This document shows, piece by piece, positions 8,894 to 17,689 of a stretch of 64,000 nucleotides of DNA (position 1 is its first letter; every line of letters starts with the position of its first letter). The DNA is taken from contig NZ_FNZZ01000005.1 in NCBI RefSeq assembly GCF_900109565.1, positions 165,901-229,900 on the forward strand. The letters run 5' to 3'. The stretch comes from Sphingomonas palmae (GTDB lineage Bacteria > Pseudomonadota > Alphaproteobacteria > Sphingomonadales > Sphingomonadaceae). The notes under the pieces were generated by a model. It did no database searches, was not told where the DNA came from, and worked only from the letters and a program-made list of their open reading frames with translations. The position numbers and the translations under genes are program-made.

Positions 8894-10063
8894 TCAGCTC
8901 CCCTGACGCCGCAGGATCGGCGTCACCTTCTGCCCGGGATTGAGGAAGGCGCCGGCGGAGAGCACGACACGCTCGTTGCCGGTCAGCCCGGTCGCGATCG
9001 CGACCTTGTTGTTGTCGACCGGACCCAGCGTAACGTTGCGGCGCTGCGCCTTGTTGTTCCCATCGACGATGTAGACGTAATTGCCCTGATCGTCGCTCTG
9101 CAACGCCGATTGCGGCAGCTCGGGCGCGTTGCCGGCATTGGCGGTGATCGTGGTCGAGGCGAAGCCGCCGGGGCGGAGCGCGGGATTGTACGACAATGCA
9201 ACGCGCGCGATACCCTGCCGCGTCTGCGGATCGATGATCGGCGACACCTGCCACACTTGCCCGGAGAACTGGCGCGTGTCGCCGACCGGAGTGACGGTCG
9301 CGGGCGAACCGACGTGGATCGCCTGCAGGTCGCCTTCGGACAATTGCGCGCGCATCTCCATCTCGCCGCCCTTGGCCATGCGGAACAGCACGCCCGAGCC
9401 CGAACTGACGATCTGGCCCGGCTCGACCCCGCGCGTCAGCACCAGCCCCTCCGCGGGCGCACGGATGTCGAGCCGCGCGTTGCGCGCGCGTTGTTCGGAC
9501 AGTGCAGCACGCGACACCTTCAACCGGGCAGCAGCCGCGTCGCGCGTCGCGATCCGGCGCTGCACGTCGGCTTTCGAGATGAAGCCTCGGTCGACCAAGC
9601 TTTGCGCGCGCTCCAGCTCCGACTGCGCGAGCGTCAGGTCGGATTGCGCGACGCCGATCTGCGCGGCGAGGCTGGCCGCGGTCTGCGCCTGCACCGAGCG
9701 GTCAACCGTTGCGAGCACCTGCCCCGCCTTCACCCACTGTCCCGGTTCGACCAGAACACGCGACACCATGCCGCCCTCGCCCGCGACGCCGACCGGCATT
9801 TCGCGCCGCGCCGCGAGCGTGCCAGTTGCGCTGACAGTACGGTCGACCAGCTGATTGCCGGGCACGATCACGGTGACGTTGGGGCCGCCCGCATCGGCCG
9901 ATTGAGCGGGAGGTGGTGCTGCCTTCTCATGCTTGAACACGAACCAGCCGCCGACGAGCGCGAGTGCTGCCAGCGCGGCGATGATCCAGCGCCGGCGCCG
10001 ACGCGGCCGATCGTCGGTCAGCAACAGCCGTTCGCCTTCCAAAGTCCCCGGCTCGTACGTCAT
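8894..10063 (-). CDS. RND efflux periplasmic adaptor subunit (membrane fusion protein)
   Basis: The 389-residue protein starts with a cytoplasmic basic stretch (DRPRRRRRW) and a membrane helix (IIAALAALALVGGWFVF). A biotinyl-lipoyl half-motif (VLVEPGQWVKAGQVLATVD), an alpha-hairpin (about 120-190), a second lipoyl half (IRAPAEGLVLTRGVEPGQIV) and beta-barrel/membrane-proximal domains follow, ending in GAFLNPGQKVTPI. This is the standard order in HlyD/AcrA-like adaptors. It precedes the permease gene by 6 bp, so the two form one operon. The 133-bp gap to the divergent SIMPL gene probably holds both promoters. Confidence 0.92.
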   Translation of the reverse strand: MTYEPGTLEGERLLLTDDRPRRRRRWIIAALAALALVGGWFVFKHEKAAPPPAQSADAGGPNVTVIVPGNQLVDRTVSATGTLAARREMPVGVAGEGGMVSRVLVEPGQWVKAGQVLATVDRSVQAQTAASLAAQIGVAQSDLTLAQSELERAQSLVDRGFISKADVQRRIATRDAAAARLKVSRAALSEQRARNARLDIRAPAEGLVLTRGVEPGQIVSSGSGVLFRMAKGGEMEMRAQLSEGDLQAIHVGSPATVTPVGDTRQFSGQVWQVSPIIDPQTRQGIARVALSYNPALRPGGFASTTITANAGNAPELPQSALQSDDQGNYVYIVDGNNKAQRRNVTLGPVDNNKVAIATGLTGNERVVLSAGAFLNPGQKVTPILRRQGS

Positions 10064-10196
10064 GCGCGCTTCTTGTCCCTCAACCCCGCGCTGTATTATC
10101 CAGCTACGTCACCGCGCGCAAGCCCGCGCATCATTCAGCTTGTGTTGGTTTCGGCGACTCTAGACGATCAAGCGTTAACGAACGGGAGGTCTTTTC

Positions 10197-10940
10197 ATGC
10201 GATCAACTTCACACGCCGCCATGTGGCTCGCCGGAGCGGCGGCGCTCATGCTACCAACCGGCTCGATGGCACAAGCATATTCGGCGCAGGCGGCGCCGAT
10301 CGACGGCACCGTGCTGGAGGTGAGCGCGACCGGTCGCGTGACGCGCACGCCCGATCAGGCGGTGATCCGCGCGGGCGTCGTGACACAGGCGCCGACCGCG
10401 GCCGCCGCGACGCAGGAGAATGCGTCGCGCATGGCGCAGGTGATCGCCAGCCTCAAATCCGCCGGCATCGCCCAGCGCGACCTGTCGACCAGCAACGTGT
10501 CGCTCCAGCCGCAATACCGCTACGCCGACAACCAGCCGCCGGTCGTAACCGGGTATCAGGCCATCAACAGCGTGTCGGTCAAGTTCCGCGACATTGCGCG
10601 CAGCGGCGCGGTGCTCGACGCGCTGGTAAAGGCAGGCGCTAACCAGATCGATGGACCGTCGCTGTCCTTGTCGCAGCCCGACGCTGCGCTCGACGCTGCC
10701 CGGACCGACGCGGTCGCACGCGCCAAGGCTCGTGCCGCGCTTTACGCGCAGGCGGCGGGTCTTCGGGTCGACAGCATCCTGTCGATCAACGAAGCGGGCG
10801 AGAATGACGGCGGCCAGCCCCAGCCCCCAGTGATGTTCCGCGCCCGCGCGATGGCGGCGGATAGTGGCCCGGCGACACAGGTGCTGCCAGGAGAAACCGA
10901 AGTGTCGGCGACGATCAACGTTCGCTTCGTGCTGAAATAA
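10197..10940 (+). CDS. SIMPL domain (DUF541) secreted protein
   Basis: The 247-residue protein has a Sec signal peptide (MRSTSHAAMWLAGAAALML..., likely cleaved after ...SMAQA) followed by a SIMPL/DUF541 domain. Its opening, LEVSATGRVTRTPDQAVIRAGVV, and QAINSVSVKFRDIARSGAVLDALVKAGANQIDG are typical. Members are periplasmic or outer-membrane associated and of poorly defined function; some are linked to oxidative stress. The ATG has a strong GGGAGGT ribosome-binding site 6 bp upstream. It is monocistronic: divergent from the efflux genes and followed directly by a hairpin terminator. Confidence 0.87.
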   Translation: MRSTSHAAMWLAGAAALMLPTGSMAQAYSAQAAPIDGTVLEVSATGRVTRTPDQAVIRAGVVTQAPTAAAATQENASRMAQVIASLKSAGIAQRDLSTSNVSLQPQYRYADNQPPVVTGYQAINSVSVKFRDIARSGAVLDALVKAGANQIDGPSLSLSQPDAALDAARTDAVARAKARAALYAQAAGLRVDSILSINEAGENDGGQPQPPVMFRARAMAADSGPATQVLPGETEVSATINVRFVLK

Positions 10941-10949
10941 ACGCGAAAA

Positions 10950-10973
10950 GGCCGCCCGATCGCTCGGGCGGCC
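10950..10973. terminator. hairpin terminator after the SIMPL gene, probably bidirectional
   Basis: A perfect 10-bp stem (GGCCGCCCGA / TCGGGCGGCC) with a TCGC loop starts 10 bp after the SIMPL stop. Four A precede it and a weak T-containing stretch follows. It lies between two convergent genes (SIMPL and the GlsB-like gene), so it may end transcription from both sides. Confidence 0.75.
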
Positions 10974-11001
10974 GTTCTGCTTGTACCGTTCGGTGGTGCG
11001 A

Positions 11002-11259
11002 TTAACGCACGCGACCGCGACGGAACAGGTTGACGATCGCGAGCAGGACGACGGCGCCCAGCAGCGAGATCAGGAACGAGTAAAGGTTGAGCGGCGCGTT
11101 GTTGATCGAGCCACCGGTGAAGATCAGGCCACCCAGGAACGCGCCAACGATGCCGACGACGATGTTCAGGAAGATGCCCTGCTGCGCGTCGGTGCGCATG
11201 ATGATGCTGGCCAGCCAACCAATGACACCACCAACAATAAGCCAGATAATGAGGTTCAT
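11002..11259 (-). CDS. GlsB/YeaQ/YmgE family small membrane protein
   Basis: An 85-residue, very hydrophobic protein with three membrane helices: N-terminal IIWLIVGGVIGWLASIIM, the glycine-rich IFLNIVVGIVGAFLGGLIF and C-terminal FLISLLGAVVLLAIVNL. It ends with a basic tail RRGRVR. This pattern identifies the GlsB/YeaQ/YmgE (transglycosylase-associated) family, often stress induced, with no known enzymatic activity. I chose ATG 11259 because AAGGGGAG lies 8 bp upstream; the GTG at 11268 falls within that site. It stands alone between a terminator and sciP. Confidence 0.88.
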   Translation of the reverse strand: MNLIIWLIVGGVIGWLASIIMRTDAQQGIFLNIVVGIVGAFLGGLIFTGGSINNAPLNLYSFLISLLGAVVLLAIVNLFRRGRVR

Positions 11260-11350
11260 CGCAAACACTCCCCTTGGTTACTCGCCCAAGCCGGGCGCTG
11301 GGGGAAAGACGCTTGACAACAAATTATTGTTCCGCAGGCGAAACCTCGGC

Positions 11351-11650
11351 TCAGAATTTCTGCTGGCGTTCGTACAGCGACTTGTAATGCTGGATGCGGG
11401 TCACCCGAAGACCGGGCATGCCCGAGCGATCGATCGCGCGCTGCCAACCGGCGAATTCCTCCACGGTCAGGCCGTAGCGCGCGCACACGTCGTCGACCGA
11501 CAACAGCCCGCCGTTGACTGCCGCAACGACCTCCGCCTTGCGCCGCACGACCCAGCGCGTCGTGTCCGCCGGCGGCAACGTGTCCAGCGTCAGCGGCTCG
11601 CCGAGCGGGCCGATGACTTTAGCGGGACGAATTTTCTGGTTCTCGATCAT
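11351..11650 (-). CDS. sciP: CtrA inhibitor SciP (DUF1153)
   Basis: The 99-residue protein matches DUF1153/SciP along its length. It has the conserved N-terminus (VIGPLGEPLTLDTLPP), then RWVVRRKAEVVAAVNGGLLS and the helix-turn-helix VDDVCARYGLTVEEFAGWQRAI, ending ...TRIQHYKSLYERQ. In Caulobacter SciP binds DNA and blocks CtrA-dependent activation, shaping cell-cycle transcription. It is transcribed alone. A GACTC (CcrM target) lies 18 bp upstream of the start codon, inside a short hairpin (11667-11682). ccrM itself is encoded at 50 kb of this window. Confidence 0.9.
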   Translation of the reverse strand: MIENQKIRPAKVIGPLGEPLTLDTLPPADTTRWVVRRKAEVVAAVNGGLLSVDDVCARYGLTVEEFAGWQRAIDRSGMPGLRVTRIQHYKSLYERQQKF

Positions 11651-11916
11651 TCCTAAACCTCGGCTGGGGACTCGTGTCCCCGTTCCATCGTGCGGCCCTT
11701 GTAGGACGATGGCCTTGAACGGCGTTTAAAGCGGCGCGGTAAACAGGGTCTTCACGGCTTCGTCCTGTCTTCTGATATCCTGTTCACGCCTGGCCACCCC
11801 GTTACCGTCGTTTGTTACAATCCCGCTTAGGGCCGAGAAGCTGAAGGAGCGGTAAAGCACGCGCCCGGCTGCGGCGGCGAGTGGCGGGCGAGCGACGAAC
11901 TGCCTATAACAAGGCC
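11651..11916. other. divergent intergenic region sciP / mnmA
   Basis: These 266 bp separate sciP (minus) from mnmA (plus). I see a GANTC site (GACTC 11669-11673) in a 6-bp stem hairpin GGGGAC-TCGT-GTCCCC (11667-11682), and a somewhat AT-richer part around 11720-11830. No tRNA, small ORF or full CtrA box (TTAA-N7-TTAA) is evident. Confidence 0.5.
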
Positions 11917-13017
11917 ATGCAAGAACTCGCCGATTTCCAGTTGCCGCCGGGCGCGCGCCGCATCGTCGTCGCGATGTCGGGCGGGGTCGACAGCTCGGTC
12001 GTCGCCGCGCTCGCCGCGCGCACCGGGGTCGAGACGATCGGCGTCACATTGCAACTCTACGATCATGGTGAGGCGACGAAGCGCGCCGGCGCGTGCTGCG
12101 CGGGTCGTGACATCCGCGACGCGCGCGCGGTGTGCGACCGGCTGGGCATCGCGCATTACGTGTTCGACCACGAAACGAGCTTTCGCGAACAGGTGGTCGA
12201 CCGCTTCGCCGACGAGTACCTCGCCGGGCGTACTCCGATCCCGTGCGTCCAGTGCAACATGGGGCCGAAGTTCACCGACCTGTTCGCGCTCGCCCGCGAC
12301 CTCGGTGCCGACGCGCTCGCGACCGGACATTACGTCCGCCGCGTCGAAGGCGAGCACGGTGCCGAGCTGCACCGCGGTGCCGATCCGGCGCGCGACCAGA
12401 GCTATTTCCTGTTCGCCACCACAGCCGCGCAGCTCGATTTCCTGCGCTTTCCGCTCGGCAACCTGCCCAAGCCGCGCGTGCGCGAGATCGCAGCCGAACT
12501 GGAGCTGCTGGTTGCGGCCAAGCCCGACAGCCAGGATATCTGCTTCGTCCCCGACGGCGATTACGCCGGGCTGGTGAAGAAACTGCGTCCGCAAGCCGCG
12601 CAGGGCGGCGAGATCGTCGACCTGTCGGGACGCAAGCTAGGCGAGCATCGCGGCATCATCCACTACACCGTGGGGCAGCGCCGCGGGCTGGAGATCGGCG
12701 GTAGCCCCGAGCCGCTCTACGTCGTGCGTGTCGAGGCAGAAGCGCAGCGCGTCGTCGTTGGCCCCCGCCGTGCGCTGGCGGTCGCGGCGGCGCGGTTGGA
12801 GGACATGAACGTGCTCGGTCCGCTCAGCAGCGCGCTCACCGCGAAGGTGCGCTCGATGGCGAAGCCGGTGCCCGCGCGAATGCTGGGCGACCGGCTGGTG
12901 TTCGACGCGCCCGAATACGGCGTCGCGCCGGGGCAGGCGGCGGTGCTGTACGACGGCGACCGCGTGCTTGGCGGCGGCTGGATCGCCGAAACCGAGGCGG
13001 CGATGGCCGCGGCATAG
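11917..13017 (+). CDS. mnmA: tRNA-specific 2-thiouridylase MnmA
   Basis: The 366-residue protein carries the PP-loop ATP-binding motif SGGVDSSV near the N-terminus. It also has a Cys-containing segment [16 protein letters not shown], the tRNA-binding motif [11 protein letters not shown], and the catalytic region with [12 protein letters not shown]. MnmA activates U34 of Lys, Glu and Gln tRNAs with ATP and inserts sulfur to give s2U34. Start ATG 11917 (MQELADFQL) fits the family's N-terminus; the GTG at 11881 would add 12 atypical residues. No neighbour of the sulfur-relay pathway is present. Confidence 0.93.
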   Translation: MQELADFQLPPGARRIVVAMSGGVDSSVVAALAARTGVETIGVTLQLYDHGEATKRAGACCAGRDIRDARAVCDRLGIAHYVFDHETSFREQVVDRFADEYLAGRTPIPCVQCNMGPKFTDLFALARDLGADALATGHYVRRVEGEHGAELHRGADPARDQSYFLFATTAAQLDFLRFPLGNLPKPRVREIAAELELLVAAKPDSQDICFVPDGDYAGLVKKLRPQAAQGGEIVDLSGRKLGEHRGIIHYTVGQRRGLEIGGSPEPLYVVRVEAEAQRVVVGPRRALAVAAARLEDMNVLGPLSSALTAKVRSMAKPVPARMLGDRLVFDAPEYGVAPGQAAVLYDGDRVLGGGWIAETEAAMAAA

Positions 13018-13045
13018 CCGAACCGGCCGCACTCGCCTGGCCGGC

Positions 13046-13936
13046 CTACGCCAGTTCGTGCGCCCAGGCGTGGAGCAGCGTGTGCGCGATCGCGTAGGGC
13101 GGGGGCGCGAGAAATGCATCGCCGCTACCGTCCAGCGCCGACATCACCTCATCGCGGGTGACCCACTTCGCGTCTTCGAGCTCGTTCTCGTCGAGCGTGA
13201 TCTCGGCACTCAGCGCCTGACCGACACAGGCGATCATCAGCTGCGAGGGGAACGGCCAAGGCTGGCTGGCGACGTAGCGCACGGCACCGATCTCGACCCC
13301 GGCTTCCTCCCCGATCTCGCGCCGAACGGCTTCCTCGATCGCCTCGCCGGGTTCGAGAAAGCCGGCGAGCGCGGAATAGCGCCCGGCGGGCCAGCTCGGC
13401 TGGCGACCGATCAGCGCGCGGCCATCATGCTCGGCGAGCATGATGACGACGGGGTCGGTGCGCGGGAAATGTTCGGCGTGGCAGTTCGGGCATTTGCGGC
13501 CCCAGCCGGCGCGGAAAAGCGCGGTCGGGGTACCGCAATTGGCGCAGAAGCGGTGCCGCGCATGCCAGTCGAGCAGCGAGCGCGCGGTGGCGAACGTCGC
13601 CGCCTCGCCGGGCTGGAGTTGGTCGAGCACGCCGAACAACGTCGGCGAACGGAACGGCGGTGGCGCGCCCTGCCCCGGCGGCAAGGCAGCGAAGCGCGGG
13701 CGGCCGTTGTCGAGCCCGAGCAGCACGAACTCGGCGTCGTCCGCCGCCTCGGTCAGCATCGTCCAGCCGAGCCGGCCGTCGTCGGTGACCTCGGGCTCCC
13801 AATTGTGCAGGACGAGCAATCGCGCCTGCCAGTTTCCCATCGCGGCAGCGAGCGCGGCATCGTCGTGGCGCAGCGCATCGGCGCGGTCGAGCGTACCGCC
13901 GGTGAAGCCGGGAGTGAGTTTACCGTCTACGCTCAT
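13046..13936 (-). CDS. nudC: NAD(+) diphosphatase NudC
   Basis: The 296-residue Nudix hydrolase shows a zinc ribbon (FCANCG ... CPNCHAEHFPRTDPVVI), the complete Nudix box (GFLEPGEAIEEAVRREIGEE) and the downstream SQPWPFPSQLM that marks NADH/NAD+ pyrophosphatases. It hydrolyses NAD(H) to NMN(H) and AMP, and in E. coli also removes NAD caps from RNA. It starts next to the end of the serine hydrolase gene: a GTG at 13942 overlaps that stop (GTGA), and ATG 13936 gives the natural MSVDGKLTPG start. It is convergent with mnmA. Confidence 0.92.
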   Translation of the reverse strand: MSVDGKLTPGFTGGTLDRADALRHDDAALAAAMGNWQARLLVLHNWEPEVTDDGRLGWTMLTEAADDAEFVLLGLDNGRPRFAALPPGQGAPPPFRSPTLFGVLDQLQPGEAATFATARSLLDWHARHRFCANCGTPTALFRAGWGRKCPNCHAEHFPRTDPVVIMLAEHDGRALIGRQPSWPAGRYSALAGFLEPGEAIEEAVRREIGEEAGVEIGAVRYVASQPWPFPSQLMIACVGQALSAEITLDENELEDAKWVTRDEVMSALDGSGDAFLAPPPYAIAHTLLHAWAHELA

Positions 13937-13938
13937 TG

Positions 13939-15348
13939 TCACCGCCGCCCCTGCTGTTCGGCGCGTCGTTCGGCATCGCGTCGAAGTGCCTCACCGACCT
14001 GCTTGGCGAGATCGAGGCTGCCGGGCGGGAAGATGTTGGTCATCGCGGTACCGCGCGTCCGCTGCAACGGATTGACGAACGCGATCGTGTTGGCCGCACC
14101 GCTCCACGCATAGGTGCCGCGCGGTGCGCCACCGGGCGCGTCTTTCAGCTGCACGTACCCCCCCGCGCCGAATCCTGCGCCGGGCTGCGTACCGGGATTA
14201 TAGCCGGTGAAGCTCACGCCCGCGGGCAGCAGGTTGGAGGTCGCGAGGCGTACCGTCTCAGGCTTCATCACCTCGACCCCGTCGAGCGTTCCACCGTCCT
14301 GGATCATGTGCAGGAAACGGTCATAATCGCGCGCCGACGACACCAGCCCCGCGCCGCCATAGGGAAAGCTGGGACGTTCGAGATAGGGCGAAGTCGAGGC
14401 CGGATCGAACGGCATCAGCCGCCCGGCGGCGGCGACATAGAGTGTGGCGAAGCGTGCGCGCTCGCCAGCGGGAACCTGCCACCCGGTCGAGGTCATGCGA
14501 AGCGGGGTGAGCAGCCGCGTCTGCACGAAGCGTTCGAACGACATGCCGCTCGCGCGCTCGATCACGGCGCCCATCACGTCGAGCCCGATTGAGTAGCTCC
14601 ACTTCGTACCCGGCTGTGCGATCAGCGGCAGTTGCGCGGCGCGCTCGGCGAATGCCTGCAGGCTGGTGGGGCGGGTGCGACGCGCCTCGCGCTCGACCTC
14701 GGCATTGACCTGCGCGGGCACGACGCCCAGCCGCTCGGTCTCTTTCAGCAGCGGTCCCTTGGCGAGGATGTTGTAGCTCAGCCCCGCCGAATGGGTCAGC
14801 AGCATGCGGATGGTGATCGGACGTACCGCGGGCACCGTGTCGAGCGAGGTGTCGGGATTGGTCAGCACCCGCATCTTCGCGAATGCCGGAATGTATTTGG
14901 AGACGGGGTCGTCGAGCCTGATGCGTCCGTCCTGCACCAGCAGCATCGCAGCCATGCCAGTGATCGGCTTGGTCATCGAATAAACGCGCCACAAGCTGTC
15001 GGGGCCGGCGGCAGGGGCGCCAGCGTCGGTGGCGATCCGGCCGGCCGACAGGTAGAGCGTCGGACCGTCGCCGTGCCCGAAGGCGCCCGCGATGCCGGGC
15101 GCGCGACCGTCAGCGACGATACGGTCGAACAAGCCTTGCGTGTCGGGCAGGAAGATACGTCCGAGCGTTTCTCCGTTCGGCACCGGCATGCGCGGACGTG
15201 GCATGGCCGACTGGCGCGACGGAGCCGCCAGACGAGGGTTCGCCTGCGACGCCGCCTCGCGCGCCACCGTCATCCCGGCGACGAGCGCCAATGCCGCGCC
15301 GCTTGCGACCATTCCGGCACGGCGTCCACGTGACCAACGAACCAGCAT
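13939..15348 (-). CDS. serine hydrolase, beta-lactamase class C / esterase VIII family
   Basis: This 469-residue protein begins MLVRWSRGRRAG with an N-terminal hydrophobic signal or anchor (GMVASGAALALVAGMTV). The catalytic SxxK motif is S124-M-T-K127 (RVYSMTKPITGM), and Tyr of the second motif is seen in KWSYSIGLDVMG. This fits penicillin-binding-protein-like esterases and peptidases rather than a true AmpC; substrate is unknown. The ATG overlaps the mutY stop (ATGA). A longer reading from 15438 would lie inside mutY and is rejected. Periplasmic location is inferred from the signal. Confidence 0.85.
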   Translation of the reverse strand: MLVRWSRGRRAGMVASGAALALVAGMTVAREAASQANPRLAAPSRQSAMPRPRMPVPNGETLGRIFLPDTQGLFDRIVADGRAPGIAGAFGHGDGPTLYLSAGRIATDAGAPAAGPDSLWRVYSMTKPITGMAAMLLVQDGRIRLDDPVSKYIPAFAKMRVLTNPDTSLDTVPAVRPITIRMLLTHSAGLSYNILAKGPLLKETERLGVVPAQVNAEVEREARRTRPTSLQAFAERAAQLPLIAQPGTKWSYSIGLDVMGAVIERASGMSFERFVQTRLLTPLRMTSTGWQVPAGERARFATLYVAAAGRLMPFDPASTSPYLERPSFPYGGAGLVSSARDYDRFLHMIQDGGTLDGVEVMKPETVRLATSNLLPAGVSFTGYNPGTQPGAGFGAGGYVQLKDAPGGAPRGTYAWSGAANTIAFVNPLQRTRGTAMTNIFPPGSLDLAKQVGEALRRDAERRAEQQGRR

Positions 15349-16442
15349 CACCCTGCCTCCATCCCCATCGCCGCGCGCGCCGCCTTGGCGAAAACGGTCG
15401 GCAGACCGGCGTCGCCAAGCGATGCAATCGGCCACCACTCGCCGGCGGGCTCACCCGCGCCATGCGCCTCGCCCGTCACCAGCGCAAGATCGAGCGTGAA
15501 GTGAGTGAAGCCGTGGCTGGCGCCCGCGTTGAGCGCGCGCCAGTCGGTTTGGATGGGCGCGTTCGCAAGGCCGGGTTGCACCTCTTCCCAGGGCCCGGTC
15601 GGCAGCGCGCGCATACCGCCCAGCAGCCCCCTGTCGGGGCGACGGACGAGCAGCACCTCGCGGCCACTCACACCTTCGCGCGTCAGCCAGAATATCGTGC
15701 CGTAGCGGTGTGGACGCTCCGGCTTCGCTTTCTTGAACGGCAAACGCTCGGACTCGCCGCTCGCCTGAGCGGCGCAGTGCGCGCTCAATGGGCACAGGAG
15801 ACATCGGGGACGGCGCACGGTGCAGACCGCCTGCCCGAGATCCATCATTGCCTGCGCGAAATCGCCGGCGCGCTGCTCGGGCGTGATGCGGTCGGTGGCG
15901 GCGCGGATCGCCGGGCGCGCGGCGGGCAGCGGCGTGGAAATCGCGAACAGTCGCGCGACCACGCGCTCGACATTGGCGTCGACCACCACCGCGCGCTCGC
16001 CGAACGCGATCGCGGCGACCGCAGCGGCGGTGTAAGCGCCGAAGCCGGGCAGCTGGCGCAGTGCATCCTCTGTCCGCGGCAGCGCCCCGCCATGCTCCGT
16101 CGCGATCACGCGTGCGGCGGCGAGCAGGTTGCGGGCGCGGGCATAATAACCGAGCCCGGCCCAGGCGGCCATCACCTCGGCCTCATCGGCGGCGGCAAGA
16201 TCGGCGAAGGTCGGCCAGCGCTGCGTCCACGCGACAAATCGCGGGCGTACCGTGGCAACCGTCGTCTGCTGCAGCATCACCTCCGACAGCCAGACGCGAT
16301 ACGGATCGGGCGCCTCCCCGGGCTTCGCACGCCACGGCAGGTCGCGACGGTGGCGGTCGTACCAGTCGAGCAACGCGGGCGCGACGGCGCTCGGATCGGC
16401 GGGCTTGCTCAGCAACGGCGCGATCGAATCCTTGGCGTCCAC
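15348..16442 (-). CDS. mutY: A/G-specific adenine glycosylase MutY
   Basis: The 364-residue enzyme removes adenine mispaired with 8-oxoguanine. Visible marks are the catalytic Glu in WLSEVMLQQT, the helix-hairpin-helix LPGFGAYTAAAV with catalytic Asp in VVVDANVERV, and the [4Fe-4S] loop C-x6-C-x2-C-x5-C (CTVRRPRCLLCPLSAHC). A C-terminal Nudix-like 8-oxoG recognition domain follows. The best start is GTG 16442 (VDAKDSIAPLL). A longer frame to 16604 would overlap the divergent DUF721 gene and is Arg-rich, unlike MutY. It overlaps the serine hydrolase gene by ATGA. Confidence 0.92.
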   Translation of the reverse strand: MDAKDSIAPLLSKPADPSAVAPALLDWYDRHRRDLPWRAKPGEAPDPYRVWLSEVMLQQTTVATVRPRFVAWTQRWPTFADLAAADEAEVMAAWAGLGYYARARNLLAAARVIATEHGGALPRTEDALRQLPGFGAYTAAAVAAIAFGERAVVVDANVERVVARLFAISTPLPAARPAIRAATDRITPEQRAGDFAQAMMDLGQAVCTVRRPRCLLCPLSAHCAAQASGESERLPFKKAKPERPHRYGTIFWLTREGVSGREVLLVRRPDRGLLGGMRALPTGPWEEVQPGLANAPIQTDWRALNAGASHGFTHFTLDLALVTGEAHGAGEPAGEWWPIASLGDAGLPTVFAKAARAAMGMEAG

Positions 16443-16468
16443 GGGTCCGCTATGGCATGGGCGGGCGG

Positions 16469-16981
16469 ATGAGCAAGCGCCCACGCGCCCCCCTGCCCCC
16501 GCCCGAGCGCCAGAACCGGTCACGCGCCGTGTCCGAATTGCTGCCCGCGATCGGCGGCGCGGCGTTTCGGCGCTTCGGCTTCGTGCAATCGGCGGTGGTG
16601 TCACGCTGGCCCGAGATCGTCGGCGAGCGGCTCGCGGCGGTCAGCTCACCCGAGTCGATCCGATTTCCGATGGGCAAGAAGCAGGACGGCACGCTGACGC
16701 TGACGTGCCGTGGCGCGCATGCGGTGATGATGCAGCACGTGATCCCGGAGATCACCGAGCGGGTGAACCGCTTCTTCGGCTATCAGGCGGTGGTGCGAAT
16801 CACGATCCGGCAGGGCGAGATCACCAAGCGGGCGCCGCGCCGCGTGATGCCAGAACTCGCGCCTGCCCCCAGCGAGCTGGGCGCCAGTTTGAAGACGATC
16901 GCCGACCCCGAGTTGAAGGCGGTGTTGGAGGCGCTTGCTTCAGGCGTCGCCAACCGCCCGAGCCTGCCCCGGATCAAGTGA
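16469..16981 (+). CDS. DUF721 domain-containing protein
   Basis: The 170-residue protein has the DUF721 core: SELLPAIGGAAFRRFGFVQSAVVSRWPEIVGERLA and LTLTCRGAHAVMMQHVIPEITERVNRFFGY. A related family member in actinobacteria sits next to recF, but the function is unknown; a nucleic-acid role is suspected. The start ATGAGC at 16469 has GGGCGGG just upstream, and the gene is divergent from mutY with only 26 bp between start codons. It begins a plus-strand run DUF721 - dsbA-like - dsbA-like - smc with gaps of 11, 16 and 35 bp, likely one operon. Confidence 0.85.
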   Translation: MSKRPRAPLPPPERQNRSRAVSELLPAIGGAAFRRFGFVQSAVVSRWPEIVGERLAAVSSPESIRFPMGKKQDGTLTLTCRGAHAVMMQHVIPEITERVNRFFGYQAVVRITIRQGEITKRAPRRVMPELAPAPSELGASLKTIADPELKAVLEALASGVANRPSLPRIK

Positions 16982-16992
16982 AAACGGTCGAC

Positions 16993-17673
16993 ATGAAGAC
17001 GCTCTTGCCCCTGCTCGCCGCAACGATGCTCGCCACCGCGCCAGCCGGCGCGGCGCCGCGACCGTGGACCGCAGTGGCAGCACCGGTCGCGACCGGCAGC
17101 TATCTGATCGGCAATCCCAAGGCCAAGGTGCGGCTCGTCGAGATCCTGAGTTACACGTGCCCGCACTGCGCGCATTTCGCGGCCGAGTCGGAGCCGAGCA
17201 TCAAGGCGATGGTGCGTTCGGGCTCGCTCGCGGTCGAGGTGCGCAACCAACTGCACGACAAGACCGACCTCGCCGCCGCGACACTGGCACGGTGCGCGGG
17301 ACCGAAGGCCTTTCCGGCGGTGCATGCGGCATTCCTCGCCCGGCAGCAGGACTGGATCACCCGCGCGATCGATTGGGACGGCGCCAATGCCGCGCGGATC
17401 GCGACCTACCCGCAAACCGCGCAGCTGCGCGCGCTGGCGGACGGGGCCGGGCTGACGGCCATCGCGCGCGAGGCGGGCGTGTCCGCGGCGGCGATCGACG
17501 CGTGCTTCGCCAACGAGAATGCGATGAACGCTGCACTCAAGGTGTCGCAATCGACCGAGGTGGCGGCGGGCACGCCCGCGTTCATCCTGAACGGCAAACT
17601 GATCCAGACGGTGACCTGGGCGCAATTGCAGCCGATGTTGCGCGCGGCCGGCGCCCGAGGGACCAGCAAGTAA
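16993..17673 (+). CDS. DsbA-family thiol:disulfide oxidoreductase (CPHC)
   Basis: This 226-residue protein has a Sec signal (MKTLLPLLAATMLATAPAGA) and a thioredoxin fold with a helical insert. The active site is CPHC in EILSYTCPHCAHF and the cis-Pro loop is AGTPAFILNG. It would oxidise or shuffle cysteines of periplasmic proteins. A close paralogue follows 16 bp downstream, which suggests duplication with different redox roles or partners. A DsbB is encoded at 28.8-29.3 kb and could reoxidise it; that link is inference. Confidence 0.87.
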   Translation: MKTLLPLLAATMLATAPAGAAPRPWTAVAAPVATGSYLIGNPKAKVRLVEILSYTCPHCAHFAAESEPSIKAMVRSGSLAVEVRNQLHDKTDLAAATLARCAGPKAFPAVHAAFLARQQDWITRAIDWDGANAARIATYPQTAQLRALADGAGLTAIAREAGVSAAAIDACFANENAMNAALKVSQSTEVAAGTPAFILNGKLIQTVTWAQLQPMLRAAGARGTSK

Positions 17674-17689
17674 GAAAGCGGAGTTGATC

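Noticed and set aside
8261..10642. Very long plus-strand open frame (793 codons) across the efflux genes
   Set aside because: It is antisense to two clear genes (RND permease and adaptor), is rich in Arg/His/Asp as frame shadows of GC-rich DNA are, and shows no domain.
16442..16604. N-terminal extension of MutY by 54 codons
   Set aside because: It overlaps the divergent DUF721 gene, is nearly all Arg/Ala/Ser, and has no counterpart in MutY; GTG 16442 fits the family.
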